The notes under the pieces are model-generated. The model saw only the letters and a list, made by a program, of their open reading frames with translations. It was not told the origin of the DNA and searched no databases. From Halopiger aswanensis (GTDB lineage: Archaea > Halobacteriota > Halobacteria > Halobacteriales > Natrialbaceae): a DNA stretch of 64,000 nt. Positions 35,849 through 44,162 of the stretch are shown here, one piece after another. A program made the position numbers and the translations under genes. Location of the stretch: assembly GCF_003610195.1 (NCBI RefSeq), contig NZ_RAPO01000002.1:1116001-1180000 (forward strand). Reading direction: 5' to 3'. Each line of letters begins with the position of its first letter. Positions within the stretch are counted from its first letter, which is position 1.

Positions 35849-35862
35849 TTAGGCCAGCCTAA
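35849..35862. promoter_or_regulatory. Iron-box-like operator before binding protein 1
   Basis: TTAGG (35849-35853), CCAG, CCTAA (35858-35862): perfect 5-bp half-sites with a 4-bp centre. It ends 5 nt before the ATG at 35868, over the expected leaderless start. The pattern agrees with sites bound by haloarchaeal DtxR-family iron regulators (Idr/SirR type). A second copy lies at 38155-38172, before the related gene. Confidence 0.75.
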
Positions 35863-35867
35863 ACCAC

Positions 35868-37106
35868 ATGGACTCGCATCGGAACGGAGGACCGAGTCGG
35901 AGACAGTTCGTTGCAACGGGGATCGCACTCGGCGGCGCAGCACTCGCCGGGTGTGCAAGCGAAAACGACGGAAATGGGGAGAACGGGGATGGTAACGGCG
36001 ACACCGACGGAAACGGTGGCGAGCAATCCTCGAGCGGCAACGGGTCGGAGAGTGGCTCGTACACGGCCTCGATGGCACCCGTCGGCGAGGTCGAGTTCGA
36101 TTCCGTTCCCGAGAACCTCTTCGTCACCTACCCGCAGTACGCCGACATGGCGGTCGCGCTGGGCCACGACGAGGGCGTGAACACGCTGTTTGCGCCCGAG
36201 ATGGCCGGCACGACGATGAACAAGTTCTACGAGCACCTCGAGGGCGTCTCCTTCGAGTGGGAAGGACTCTCGAACCCGCTCGAGGACGGACTCACTAAGG
36301 AGCAACTGTACGAACTCGACAGCGACATTCACTTCCTCGATCCGTCCTACCCGGTTAAGCACAACGACGACTGGGACGAAAGCGACGTCGACGAGATCGC
36401 TTCGTCGCTCGGCCCGTGGTTCGGGAACTTCCACAGCGGCGTTCACAGCGATCCCGCGGACGCCTACGCCGACGACTACGAGTACTACACGCTCTGGCAG
36501 ATCTTCGAGCGCGTCGCGGCAGTCTTCCGGGAACAGGAGCGCTACGAGGAACTCAAAGCGGTCCACGACGACCTGCTCGCCCGGATCGAGTCGGACCTGC
36601 CGCCGGAAGAGGAGCGGCCGACCGCCGCACGAGTGACGCTGGGCGACGGCCAGTTCTTCACCTACCACCTCAACACGCCGGGCTTCTGGCAGGCCGAAAC
36701 GCGGCCGCTCGGCGCCAACGACGCGCTGGCCGACCACGAGTGGTCCGGCGACTGGGGAACGATCGACTACGAGACGATGCTCGAGGAGGACCCGGACGTG
36801 ATCCTCCACCTCTGGGGAATCACCTCCCGCTACTCGATCGACAACGTTCGCGAGACCCTCGAAGACCACCCCGTCGGGAGCGAGCTGACGGCGGTGCAAA
36901 ACGACCGCGTCGTCGCCGGCGGGATGCGCTATCAGGGACCGATCATGAACCTCTTCCAGCTCGAGATGACGGCCAAGCAGCTCTATCCCGACCAGTTCGG
37001 CGAGTGGCCCGGCTACGAGCCCGGCCAGCCGTACCCCGACATCCCGAGCGACGAACAGCTGTTCGACCGCGAGCGCGTCGCCGAAATCGTCCGCGGGGAG
37101 TTCTAG
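35868..37106 (+). CDS. ABC-type iron/siderophore-like substrate-binding lipoprotein 1
   Basis: 412 residues. Tat signal SRRQFVATGIALGGAALAGC with lipobox Cys (~27), an Asp/Gly/Asn-rich linker (~30-62), then a periplasmic-binding fold of the FepB/BtuF class (~65-410): VEFDSVPENLFVTYPQYADM, DVDEIASSLGPWFGN, TAARVTLGDGQFFTYHLN. The end DEQLFDRERVAEIVRGEF is shared with the gene at 38183. Iron supply is inferred from fold plus operator. No permease or ATPase gene is near. TAG is followed after 1 nt by the oxidoreductase ATG. Confidence 0.85.
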   Translation: MDSHRNGGPSRRQFVATGIALGGAALAGCASENDGNGENGDGNGDTDGNGGEQSSSGNGSESGSYTASMAPVGEVEFDSVPENLFVTYPQYADMAVALGHDEGVNTLFAPEMAGTTMNKFYEHLEGVSFEWEGLSNPLEDGLTKEQLYELDSDIHFLDPSYPVKHNDDWDESDVDEIASSLGPWFGNFHSGVHSDPADAYADDYEYYTLWQIFERVAAVFREQERYEELKAVHDDLLARIESDLPPEEERPTAARVTLGDGQFFTYHLNTPGFWQAETRPLGANDALADHEWSGDWGTIDYETMLEEDPDVILHLWGITSRYSIDNVRETLEDHPVGSELTAVQNDRVVAGGMRYQGPIMNLFQLEMTAKQLYPDQFGEWPGYEPGQPYPDIPSDEQLFDRERVAEIVRGEF

Positions 37107-37107
37107 G

Positions 37108-38106
37108 ATGCCCGGAGGCGGGACCGACGACCGCGCGGCCGACGCGGATACGGACGCAGATACGGATGCGGACGACGATGCCGCGATCACTGCCGCCGAG
37201 ACCGATGTCGACGTCGCCATCGTCGGCGGCGGCCCCGCCGGCTGTGCCGCCGGCGTCTTCACCGCCCGATACGGCCTCGAGACGGTCGTCTTCGACCGCG
37301 GCCCGTCCTCGCTCCGACGGTGTGCATCCCTCGAGAACTACCTCGGCTTCCCCTGCGGGATCGAGATCGAGACGTTCCTCGAGCTCGCGCAGGCCCACGC
37401 CGAGCAGGCGGGCTGTCAACTCCGGAACGACATGGTCGAATCGGTGTCGGCGCTCGAGGACGGCGAGGGCTTTCGAGTCGTGCCCCAGGATGGCGAGGCC
37501 GTCACGGCGCGGTTCGTCATCGCCGCCTCGAAGTACGACGGCTCCTACCTCCGCGGGTTGGACGACGACGAAACGATGTTCGTCACCCAGGAACACGACG
37601 GCGAGACCTCGGAGCGGTTCGACCGCGACTACCCGGACGACGACGGCGCCACGCCCGTCGACGGGCTCTACGTCGCCGGGCCGCTGGCCGGGAGCGGCGA
37701 CCAGGCGATCATCGCGGCCGGTCACGGTGCGACGGTCGCCCGCACGCTGATCCGCGGGCTGCGAGAGGACGAGGGGTTCTGGGGCAAGTACGCGGGCAAC
37801 TACGACTGGCGACGCAAGGTCGAGAACCGCCGCGAGGAGTGGATCGACCCCGAACGCTGGGTCGAACTGTTCGAGGAGAGCGCCCCCGACGACTACGATC
37901 ACGTCACGGTCCGCCGCCTCGCAGAAACCTACGCCGACGAGTACGGCAGCGACTACGTCGAACCCGACATCGCCCAAGAGCGAGCCGAGCGCGGGCAGCG
38001 CCGCCTCGCCGCGGCCCTCGAGGACGAGATCGTTCTCGAGGCGGTCGACGACGACGCGATCCTCGAGCGAGCGCGGGCGCTCGAGGAATCGGCGACAAAC
38101 GACTGA
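37108..38106 (+). CDS. FAD-dependent oxidoreductase, thioredoxin-reductase-like, in iron module
   Basis: 332 residues. An acidic N-terminal tail (~1-30) precedes the FAD-binding VDVAIVGGGPAGCAAGVFTA (~34-53). A late FAD motif is DGLYVAGPLAGSGDQAIIAA (~187-206). TrxR-type C-x-x-C is absent; the conserved-looking Cys lie in RRCASLENYLGFPCG. The C-terminal ~100 residues are charged and helical, without homology I recognise. Placed 1 nt after a binding protein and under the same iron box, it may reduce ferric siderophores or a partner protein. That is inference. Confidence 0.8.
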   Translation: MPGGGTDDRAADADTDADTDADDDAAITAAETDVDVAIVGGGPAGCAAGVFTARYGLETVVFDRGPSSLRRCASLENYLGFPCGIEIETFLELAQAHAEQAGCQLRNDMVESVSALEDGEGFRVVPQDGEAVTARFVIAASKYDGSYLRGLDDDETMFVTQEHDGETSERFDRDYPDDDGATPVDGLYVAGPLAGSGDQAIIAAGHGATVARTLIRGLREDEGFWGKYAGNYDWRRKVENRREEWIDPERWVELFEESAPDDYDHVTVRRLAETYADEYGSDYVEPDIAQERAERGQRRLAAALEDEIVLEAVDDDAILERARALEESATND

Positions 38107-38154
38107 TCCGACCGGCGATCGGGCAATCGGCCGCGAAACGCCGACCGATACTGT

Positions 38155-38172
38155 TTTTAGGTCTGCCTAAAA
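38155..38172. promoter_or_regulatory. Iron-box-like operator before binding protein 2
   Basis: TTTTAGG (38155-38161), TCTG, CCTAAAA (38166-38172): perfect 7-bp half-sites. It ends 10 nt before the ATG at 38183. Same TTAGG-N4-CCTAA core as at 35849-35862, so both transcription units are probably controlled by one iron-responsive repressor. Confidence 0.8.
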
Positions 38173-38182
38173 CCAGGGGACG

Positions 38183-39358
38183 ATGCGAGGGATCGAACCG
38201 ACACGCAGGGAGCTCGTGGGCAGCGGCGCGGCGCTGGGCGGCGCGCTGCTGGCGGGCTGTCTCGGTGGCAGTGACTCGAGCGACGGAACCGACGAAACGA
38301 ACAGTGACGCGAGCGATGGGACGAGCGAAACCGCGACCGCCTCGAGCGACGGCGACAGCGGGACGTACACCGTCGCGATGGAACCGATGGGGGCGGTCGA
38401 GTTCGACGGCCCGCCCGAGCGCTGGACCGCGCTGCTGCCGAGTTACGCGGACATGGCGTTCGCACTCGGCGGCGGGCAGACGCTCGGCATTCAAGGTCAC
38501 AAGCGGTACGCGACGGAGGCCTACGACGAACTGCCGGGCATCGAGTACGACGAGAGCGAAATCCGGGATCTGAACCAGCAGGGCATCGACAAGGAACTAT
38601 TCTACGAGATGGACGCCGACGTCCACTTCATGGAGCCCAACCAGCTCATCCACTGGTACGACTGGGACCGCTCCGACGTCGACGAGATCGCGAGCAACGT
38701 CGGTCCGTTCTTCGGAAACTTCGGTCGCCGCCGCAGCGACGAGTGGCACGACTACCGCTACTACGATCTCTACGAGGCGTTCGACCTGATGGCCGACGTC
38801 TTCCAGGAACGGGAGCGGTACGAGGCGTTCGTCGACCTCCACGAGACGATGCTCGAGACGGTCGAGCAGCGACTGCCGCCGGCCGACCAACGACCGAACG
38901 CGATGCTCGTTTACCCGGCCGACGAACCGCCGACGGAGTTCTATCCGTACCGGTTCGACGACGGTGGCATCAGCACCAAACAGTGGCGCGATCTCCGGCT
39001 AAACGACGCGCTCGCCGCCGAGGACGTGGGCCACTACACCGGTGACGGCGGCACGATCGACATGGAGACGGTGCTCGAGGTCGACCCCGAGATCCTGCTG
39101 GTGCGCGGCCAGGAAGGCGCGTCCGAATCGGCGTTCCGCGAGTCGATCATCGAACCGATGCAGGACGATCCAGTCGCGAGCGAGCTACAGGCCGTCCAGA
39201 CCGAGGCCGTCTACAACGCCGGCTACCTGGATCAGGGACCGATCATCAACTTCTATCAGACGGAACGCGCCGCGAAGGACATCTACCCCGATGCGTTCGC
39301 AGACGCGACGCTGTTCGACCGCGAGCGGGTCGCCGAGATCGTCACAGGCGAGTTCTGA
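38183..39358 (+). CDS. ABC-type iron/siderophore-like substrate-binding lipoprotein 2
   Basis: 391 residues. Twin-arginine signal TRRELVGSGAALGGALLAGC with lipobox Cys (~30), a Ser/Asp/Thr linker (~33-60), then a binding-protein fold. Paralogue of the gene at 35868: shared landmarks are VEFDG/SxPE, SYADMAFALG, SDVDEIASNVGPFFGNF, QGPIINFYQTERAAKDIYP and the identical-type end LFDRERVAEIVTGEF. Has its own operator, so it can be expressed apart from binding protein 1. Transport partner not in the window. Confidence 0.85.
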   Translation: MRGIEPTRRELVGSGAALGGALLAGCLGGSDSSDGTDETNSDASDGTSETATASSDGDSGTYTVAMEPMGAVEFDGPPERWTALLPSYADMAFALGGGQTLGIQGHKRYATEAYDELPGIEYDESEIRDLNQQGIDKELFYEMDADVHFMEPNQLIHWYDWDRSDVDEIASNVGPFFGNFGRRRSDEWHDYRYYDLYEAFDLMADVFQERERYEAFVDLHETMLETVEQRLPPADQRPNAMLVYPADEPPTEFYPYRFDDGGISTKQWRDLRLNDALAAEDVGHYTGDGGTIDMETVLEVDPEILLVRGQEGASESAFRESIIEPMQDDPVASELQAVQTEAVYNAGYLDQGPIINFYQTERAAKDIYPDAFADATLFDRERVAEIVTGEF

Positions 39359-39456
39359 GCCGCTCGATTCCGGCGTAGGACCGGCCGTCAAACACCGCGG
39401 TTCTCGCTCGGAATGCGACCGGCTGTTTCATAACCGGGGTGTTCGATATTTTCGCC

Positions 39457-40587
39457 ATGAAGCGGTTGGCACTCATACTAATTTTCATCGCTGTACTGGC
39501 GACGGCTGCGGGCTGTGCCGGCGTTCTCGAGGAGGAAACCGGCGCCAGCGGCGAGGTGGACGGCGGGGGAGACGAGACGATCGACCCCGAAACGAACGGC
39601 ACTGATGCGGCGGACTATCCGTACGAGACCGACGACGAAGGGCTCGCCGTCGGCGACCTCGCGTCTCGGCAGGCGGCGATTTTCGACGGGGAATCGTACG
39701 TGATCGAAACGCGAGAGACGATAGAATCGGGAGACGGGGCCCACGAGGAGGTGACCACGCTGACCGTCGACGGCGACCGAACGCTCCAGAAAACGCAACG
39801 GGGATTCGAACCGGCGCCGAACGAGACGTGGCTCGACTCGACGACCGAGGAGACCTGGATCTTCGCGGAGTCGTCGGATGAGCGACTCGTCCGTCGAACC
39901 AGCGGTTCAGCGGAACGATACCGCGTCGTGACCGACAACTGGAGCTACGCGACGGACGAGCAGGACGTCCGCGACGATCTCGCTGCCGTGCTCCGAGTGG
40001 CAGGATACGAACGGACCGCGGTCGAGCAGGCCGACGGTGAGACGGTCGTTACCTACGAAGGCGCGGAGATCAGTCGCGATCTCGAGCGAATGTACCCGGC
40101 CGACGAGTACGACGCGTTCAACGCGACGATCACCGTCTCGGACGACGGGATGGAACGCTATGCCTACGAGTTCGACGCGACGACGGACGGCGTTACCGAG
40201 TCGATCGCGGTGGAAACGACGTTCGCGGACGTCGGCGAGACCGACCTCGAGCGGCCGGCGTGGGTTGACGACGGGTACGAGAAGGCTCCAGCGACATCGA
40301 TATCGATCGACGAAGAGGCCATCGCAGTCGCGTTACACTCGGGCGACCCGCTTCCCGAAAACGCGACGGTCTCGCTGTCCATGCTCGAGGGAACCTACTA
40401 CGGTGGGCAGCTAAACGAGTCGCTCGAGCCCGGAGAGACGCTGTATCTCGCCGTTCAGGACGACGGGGTAGTGGCGAACGTCGGCACTGAACCCGACGCC
40501 GGTGAGCCGATCGAGACAGAGTGGGTGACGATCAGCGTCCGGACCGAACACGGACTCGTTGCGTACAAAGACACGTACGAGACGTAA
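39457..40587 (+). CDS. Exported haloarchaeal lipoprotein (resembles DUF7537 family)
   Basis: 376 residues from ATG at 39457; an in-frame GTG at 39439 would add six residues. Sec-type lipoprotein signal MKRLALILIFIAVLATAAGC (Cys 20). After an acidic linker, the body repeats beta-rich motifs such as SYVIETRETIESGDGAHEEV and a Y-x-Y-E-F-D-A-T region typical of LolA/LppX-like folds seen in haloarchaeal surface lipoproteins. It may bind lipids, but no assay-backed function is known to me. No iron operator precedes it. Confidence 0.75.
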   Translation: MKRLALILIFIAVLATAAGCAGVLEEETGASGEVDGGGDETIDPETNGTDAADYPYETDDEGLAVGDLASRQAAIFDGESYVIETRETIESGDGAHEEVTTLTVDGDRTLQKTQRGFEPAPNETWLDSTTEETWIFAESSDERLVRRTSGSAERYRVVTDNWSYATDEQDVRDDLAAVLRVAGYERTAVEQADGETVVTYEGAEISRDLERMYPADEYDAFNATITVSDDGMERYAYEFDATTDGVTESIAVETTFADVGETDLERPAWVDDGYEKAPATSISIDEEAIAVALHSGDPLPENATVSLSMLEGTYYGGQLNESLEPGETLYLAVQDDGVVANVGTEPDAGEPIETEWVTISVRTEHGLVAYKDTYET

Positions 40588-40667
40588 CGACGGCGAGCCC
40601 GCCCGTAGAGATCGATGGAAAACAGGCGATTACCGACGATCGCCCTCGAGAATCCGAGCCGAACCGC

Positions 40668-41747
40668 TTAGTCGTCGGCGGGAACGGCCTGCGTCGTCGT
40701 CCGCTCGTCGGCCATCGCGAGGACGTCGTCGAAGAAGTCGAGGGTGTCCTCGGGGCCGGGATTGGCTTCGGGGTGGTACTGGCGGGTGATGACGTCGTAC
40801 TCGATGCCGTCGATGCCCTCCGGCGTGTCGTCGTTGACGTTGATCTGGGTGACCTCGAGGTGCTCGCCCGGATCGTCGACGGTGTAGCCGTGGTTCTGCG
40901 TGGTCATGACGACCTGGCCGGACTCGAGGTCGAGGACGGGCTGGTTGACGCCGCGGTGGCCGAAGTCCATCTTGGTCGTCGTGCCGCCCAGAGCCTCGGC
41001 GACGATCTGCTGACCGAGGCAGATGCCGGCGACGGGCGTGTCCTCGACGAATTCCTCGACGAGGCTGATCGCCTGCTCGTAGTTCGCCGGGTCGCCGGGG
41101 CCGTTCGAGATGAACAGCACGTCGGGGTCGACGGCCTCGACGTCGGCGACGCTCGCGTCGTAGGGGAGGACGTGGACCTCGGCGTTGCGGGCCAGCAGCG
41201 AGTCGACGATCGAGCCCTTCGCGCCGCAGTCGACGAGCGCGACGGTCTCGCCGTCGTTGTCCGCGCCGTAGACTTCGACCTCGTCGACGCTGACCTGCGC
41301 GCCGATGTCGGTGTGTTCGCTCATCGCCTTGCACTGCTCGAGTTGCTCGAGGGCGTCTTCCTCGGTGACGTCCTCGCCGACGGCGATGCCGCACTTCATG
41401 GCGCCCTCGTCGCGGATGTCGGTGACGACCTCGCGGGTGTCGAGGTGGTCGACCGCCGGGACGCCCTCGGACTCGAGCCACGCGGCGACGTCGTCGGTGA
41501 GTTCCTTGGCCAGCACCGCTCGCGGGTGGACGCGGTCGTCCTCGAATCGCTCCTCTCGGACGCCGTAGTTGCCGATCAGGGGGTACGAGAAGGTCAGGAC
41601 CTGCTCCTCGTAGGAGGGGTCCGTGAGACTCTCCTCGTAGCCGGTATAGGCTGTCGTGAAAACCAGTTCACCGCGAGCGGTACCCGGAGCGCGACCACGT
41701 CCCTCGATTACGTGGCCACCCTCCAGTGCAACGTAGGCCTCTGTCAT
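40668..41747 (-). CDS. carA: Carbamoyl-phosphate synthase small subunit (glutaminase)
   Basis: 359 residues. N-terminal CPSase small-chain domain (MTEAYVALEGGHVIEGRGRA, VFTTAYTGYEESLTDPSY) and C-terminal class I amidotransferase (~175-350). The nucleophile Cys is in AGICLGQQIVAEAL (~250) and the His/Glu in RQYHPEANPGPEDT (~335). Delivers ammonia from glutamine to CarB for arginine and pyrimidine synthesis. carB is not in the window. Divergent from an Lrp regulator, with two similar palindromes between them. Confidence 0.96.
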   Translation of the reverse strand: MTEAYVALEGGHVIEGRGRAPGTARGELVFTTAYTGYEESLTDPSYEEQVLTFSYPLIGNYGVREERFEDDRVHPRAVLAKELTDDVAAWLESEGVPAVDHLDTREVVTDIRDEGAMKCGIAVGEDVTEEDALEQLEQCKAMSEHTDIGAQVSVDEVEVYGADNDGETVALVDCGAKGSIVDSLLARNAEVHVLPYDASVADVEAVDPDVLFISNGPGDPANYEQAISLVEEFVEDTPVAGICLGQQIVAEALGGTTTKMDFGHRGVNQPVLDLESGQVVMTTQNHGYTVDDPGEHLEVTQINVNDDTPEGIDGIEYDVITRQYHPEANPGPEDTLDFFDDVLAMADERTTTQAVPADD

Positions 41748-41762
41748 TACGAACTACGTATT
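41747..41762. promoter_or_regulatory. Imperfect palindrome at carA start
   Basis: TTACGAA-C-TACGTAT overlaps the carA start codon and resembles the perfect palindrome at 41799-41813 (five of seven right-half positions agree). A TATA-like CTTATAGT on the carA strand (about 41773-41780) places the carA transcription start inside this site, as expected for a repressor site. Confidence 0.5.
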
Positions 41763-41798
41763 GAACCCACGACTATAAGTGTTGTCTTCGAAGCTCAG

Positions 41799-41813
41799 TT
41801 ACGAAATTCGTAA
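41799..41813. promoter_or_regulatory. Perfect palindrome between carA and lrp
   Basis: TTACGAA (41799-41805), A, TTCGTAA (41807-41813): perfect 7-bp half-sites, 36 nt before the lrp ATG at 41850 and about 25 nt upstream of the carA TATA. Length and layout suit an Lrp/AsnC dimer site, and the adjacent lrp gene is the obvious candidate binder (autoregulation and control of carA). Confidence 0.65.
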
Positions 41814-41849
41814 TCGGTAAGTCCCCGGTCCGCGTAGCCCCGTATCTCC

Positions 41850-42263
41850 ATGGACGACCTGGACCGACAGATCCTCGATATCCTGCGGCGAGACGCCCGG
41901 ACGCCCTACACCGAGATCGCCGACGAGATCGGGACGAGCGAGGGGACCGTCCGCAACCGCGTCGAGCGGATGATGGACGACGACGTCATCGAACGGTTCA
42001 CGATTTCGACCCGCACCGGCAACGTACAGGCCATGCTCGAGATCAGCGTCGAGGTCGACGTCGACACGAAGGCCGTCGCCGATCGGATGGCCGAGTGGGA
42101 CGAGATCGACTTCGTCTGGATGGTCTCTGGCGAGCAGGACATCGTGCTCGTCGTCGACGCCGCGGACACGCGCGGGGTCAACGATCTCATCACGAAGGCC
42201 CGCAACCAGGACGAGGTTATGAGCACGAAGACGCGGCTGATTCTCGAGGAACAGCTCGGCTGA
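41850..42263 (+). CDS. Lrp/AsnC family transcription regulator
   Basis: 137 residues. N-terminal helix-turn-helix (~1-50, DLDRQILDILRRDARTPYTE then EIGTSEGTVRNRVERM) and C-terminal RAM/AsnC ligand domain (~62-135, VEVDVDTKAVADRM, FVWMVSGEQDIVLVVDAA). Such regulators sense amino acids. Divergent position to carA with palindromes between implies control of carbamoyl-phosphate supply. Confidence 0.93.
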   Translation: MDDLDRQILDILRRDARTPYTEIADEIGTSEGTVRNRVERMMDDDVIERFTISTRTGNVQAMLEISVEVDVDTKAVADRMAEWDEIDFVWMVSGEQDIVLVVDAADTRGVNDLITKARNQDEVMSTKTRLILEEQLG

Positions 42264-42326
42264 CGCGACCGTATTGGATCGGATCGCTCCTGACGGCGGA
42301 CGAACGCGCAGCAATCGCCCTTCGCG

Positions 42327-43064
42327 CTAGTCGCTCGACTCGGGCGTCTCCTCCCCGGGCGGTTTGCCGACGCCGGGTGTCGGCCGTTCGATCGCGTCGA
42401 TGACGCCTTTTCGGTTATGGATCGCCCGGTAGCCCCGCCGGAGGAACCGATCGAGCGGCGACCGGGAGATGCGAGCGCTGACGCGCCCGTCACGGATCGC
42501 GTCGACGACCGCCGACGGCGTGAGGTGATCGGCGTCGGTCTCGAGGACCGTGTACGCCCGGCCGACCTCGAAGGGGTAGTGAGCGTCGCTGCCGCCGACC
42601 AGCGGTAGGTCCCGCTCGCCGGCTAACTCCTCGACCAGCGGCTGCGAGCGCGGGTGTTTACCGTTGACCTCGATCGCGTCGAACGGGAGGTCCTCGAGTT
42701 CTCGAACCGTGCTGTTCCGAAACGGGTGGGCGACGATCGCGGCGCAGTCGCGGTCGTGGGCCAGCGCGACCGCCTCGCCCGGGGAGAGCGCCCCCGGCTT
42801 CGTCTCTCGCGGCGGATCCGGCCCGATGACGAGAACGTGGCCGCGGTCGGTCGTGATCTCGATACCGGGCAGCGTTTCGATATTCACAGCGGGGGAAAGC
42901 GGGGTGTAGTAGTCGTGGTTCGTCGTCGCGACCCCGTCGAGGCCCCGTCGCGCGGCGGCCTCGGCAAGCAGGCGAACGCCGAGGGGGTCGAACCGGTCCC
43001 CGAGTTCGCGGCGACCGTGGAAGAACCGCGTGTGTGCGTGAAGATCGACGGCGACGGTGTGCAT
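42327..43064 (-). CDS. PHP-domain metal-dependent phosphoesterase
   Basis: 245 residues from ATG at 43064. Metal ligands are visible through the domain: VDLHAHTRFFHGR (H-x-H, ~7-9), VATTNHDYYTPL (~48), GIEITTDRGH (Glu ~67), IVAHPFRNSTV (~113) and GGSDAHYPFEVG (D-x-H ~162). Close in layout to TrpH/YciV-like 3',5'-nucleotide or RNA phosphatases. The C-terminal tail (RGYRAIHNRKGVIDA) is basic and may touch nucleic acid. Start codon lies back to back with the lipid kinase gene. Confidence 0.88.
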   Translation of the reverse strand: MHTVAVDLHAHTRFFHGRRELGDRFDPLGVRLLAEAAARRGLDGVATTNHDYYTPLSPAVNIETLPGIEITTDRGHVLVIGPDPPRETKPGALSPGEAVALAHDRDCAAIVAHPFRNSTVRELEDLPFDAIEVNGKHPRSQPLVEELAGERDLPLVGGSDAHYPFEVGRAYTVLETDADHLTPSAVVDAIRDGRVSARISRSPLDRFLRRGYRAIHNRKGVIDAIERPTPGVGKPPGEETPESSD

Positions 43065-43118
43065 ACCGAGGCATACGCCGGGGTGGCCCTTTTGCGCAGG
43101 GCCGGCATAAACGGGGGT

Positions 43119-44102
43119 ATGGACTCGGACGCCGCGGAGACCCCCGATGCCAGCGACGGAACCGGCGATCGCGTCCTCGTTCTCAACCCCGTCAGCGGCA
43201 GCGGCGATCACGTCGACGACGTCATCGAACTGGCCGCCGACCGCGGTTTCGAGATTCGAAGAACCGAGGAACGCGGCGACGCGAGGCGGTTCGCTCGAGA
43301 TGCCGCGCCGAACGCCTCGCTCGTCGCCGCGGCGGGCGGCGACGGGACCGTCAACGAGGTCGTCAACGGCATCGCGGCCGCCGACGAACTCGAGACGACG
43401 ACCCTCGGCGTCGTCCCCGCGGGCACGGGGAACAACTTCGCGTCGAACATCGGCATCGAGGGCCTCGAGCACTCCTTTGCGGTCATCGACGGTGGACGAC
43501 GGCGCCAGATCGATCTCGGGACCGCGAACGAGCGGGCCTTCGTCAACTCCTGCGTCGGCGGCGTCACGGCCGAGGCCAGCAGCGAGACCTCCACGGAGAG
43601 TAAGGCGGAACTGGGGGTACTGGCCTACGTCAAGGAGACCGTCGATACGATCGGCTCGTTCGACGCGCTCCCGCTGCGGGTAAAGACGGCGGAAGGGCCG
43701 AACGGCGAGGCGGCGGGGATGTGGGAAGGCAACGCGCTGTTCGTCCTCGTCGGGAACTGCCGGCGTTTTACCGGCGCCCGAACGGCACAGGCGAACGTCG
43801 AGGACGGCCTGTTCGAGGTGACGATCGTCGAGGATGCCGCCACGACGGAGCTACTCGGCGGGGCGGCCCTCGAGGCCTTCGAGGGACTGTTCAGCCGGGA
43901 CAGCGGGAGTATCGTCCGCCGGCGAACCCCATCGCTGGCGCTCGAGAGCCGGAAGGATGCCGTCGAGTACAGCCTCGACGGCGAGATGCTCGAGACCGAG
44001 CACCTGACCCTCGAGACGGATCCGAGCGCGCTGACGGTTGCGGTCGGGGACCGCTATCAGTCCGATCCCGACGACGGCGGCCGATGGCCGTTCCGCTCGT
44101 AG
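43119..44102 (+). CDS. Diacylglycerol/lipid kinase family protein (YegS-like)
   Basis: 327 residues from ATG at 43119. DAGK catalytic domain motifs: VLNPVSGSGDHVDDVI (~21), AAAGGDGTVNEVVNGIAAA (~70, the G-G-D-G-T site) and VVPAGTGNNFASNIGIEG (~100). A C-terminal beta-sandwich contains EYSLDGEMLETEHL. May phosphorylate an archaeal lipid or isoprenoid precursor; the next gene, IPP isomerase, also serves lipid synthesis, which supports but does not prove this. Confidence 0.88.
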   Translation: MDSDAAETPDASDGTGDRVLVLNPVSGSGDHVDDVIELAADRGFEIRRTEERGDARRFARDAAPNASLVAAAGGDGTVNEVVNGIAAADELETTTLGVVPAGTGNNFASNIGIEGLEHSFAVIDGGRRRQIDLGTANERAFVNSCVGGVTAEASSETSTESKAELGVLAYVKETVDTIGSFDALPLRVKTAEGPNGEAAGMWEGNALFVLVGNCRRFTGARTAQANVEDGLFEVTIVEDAATTELLGGAALEAFEGLFSRDSGSIVRRRTPSLALESRKDAVEYSLDGEMLETEHLTLETDPSALTVAVGDRYQSDPDDGGRWPFRS

Positions 44103-44162
44103 CCGGGGCACCGCGGCGACCAAGACGATACTGGTTTCAAGAGTCACCGTAATTGTGGAGGT

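Noticed and set aside
35849-39358. Complete siderophore ABC importer
   Set aside because: Only binding proteins and an oxidoreductase are present; no permease or ATPase gene lies in the window.
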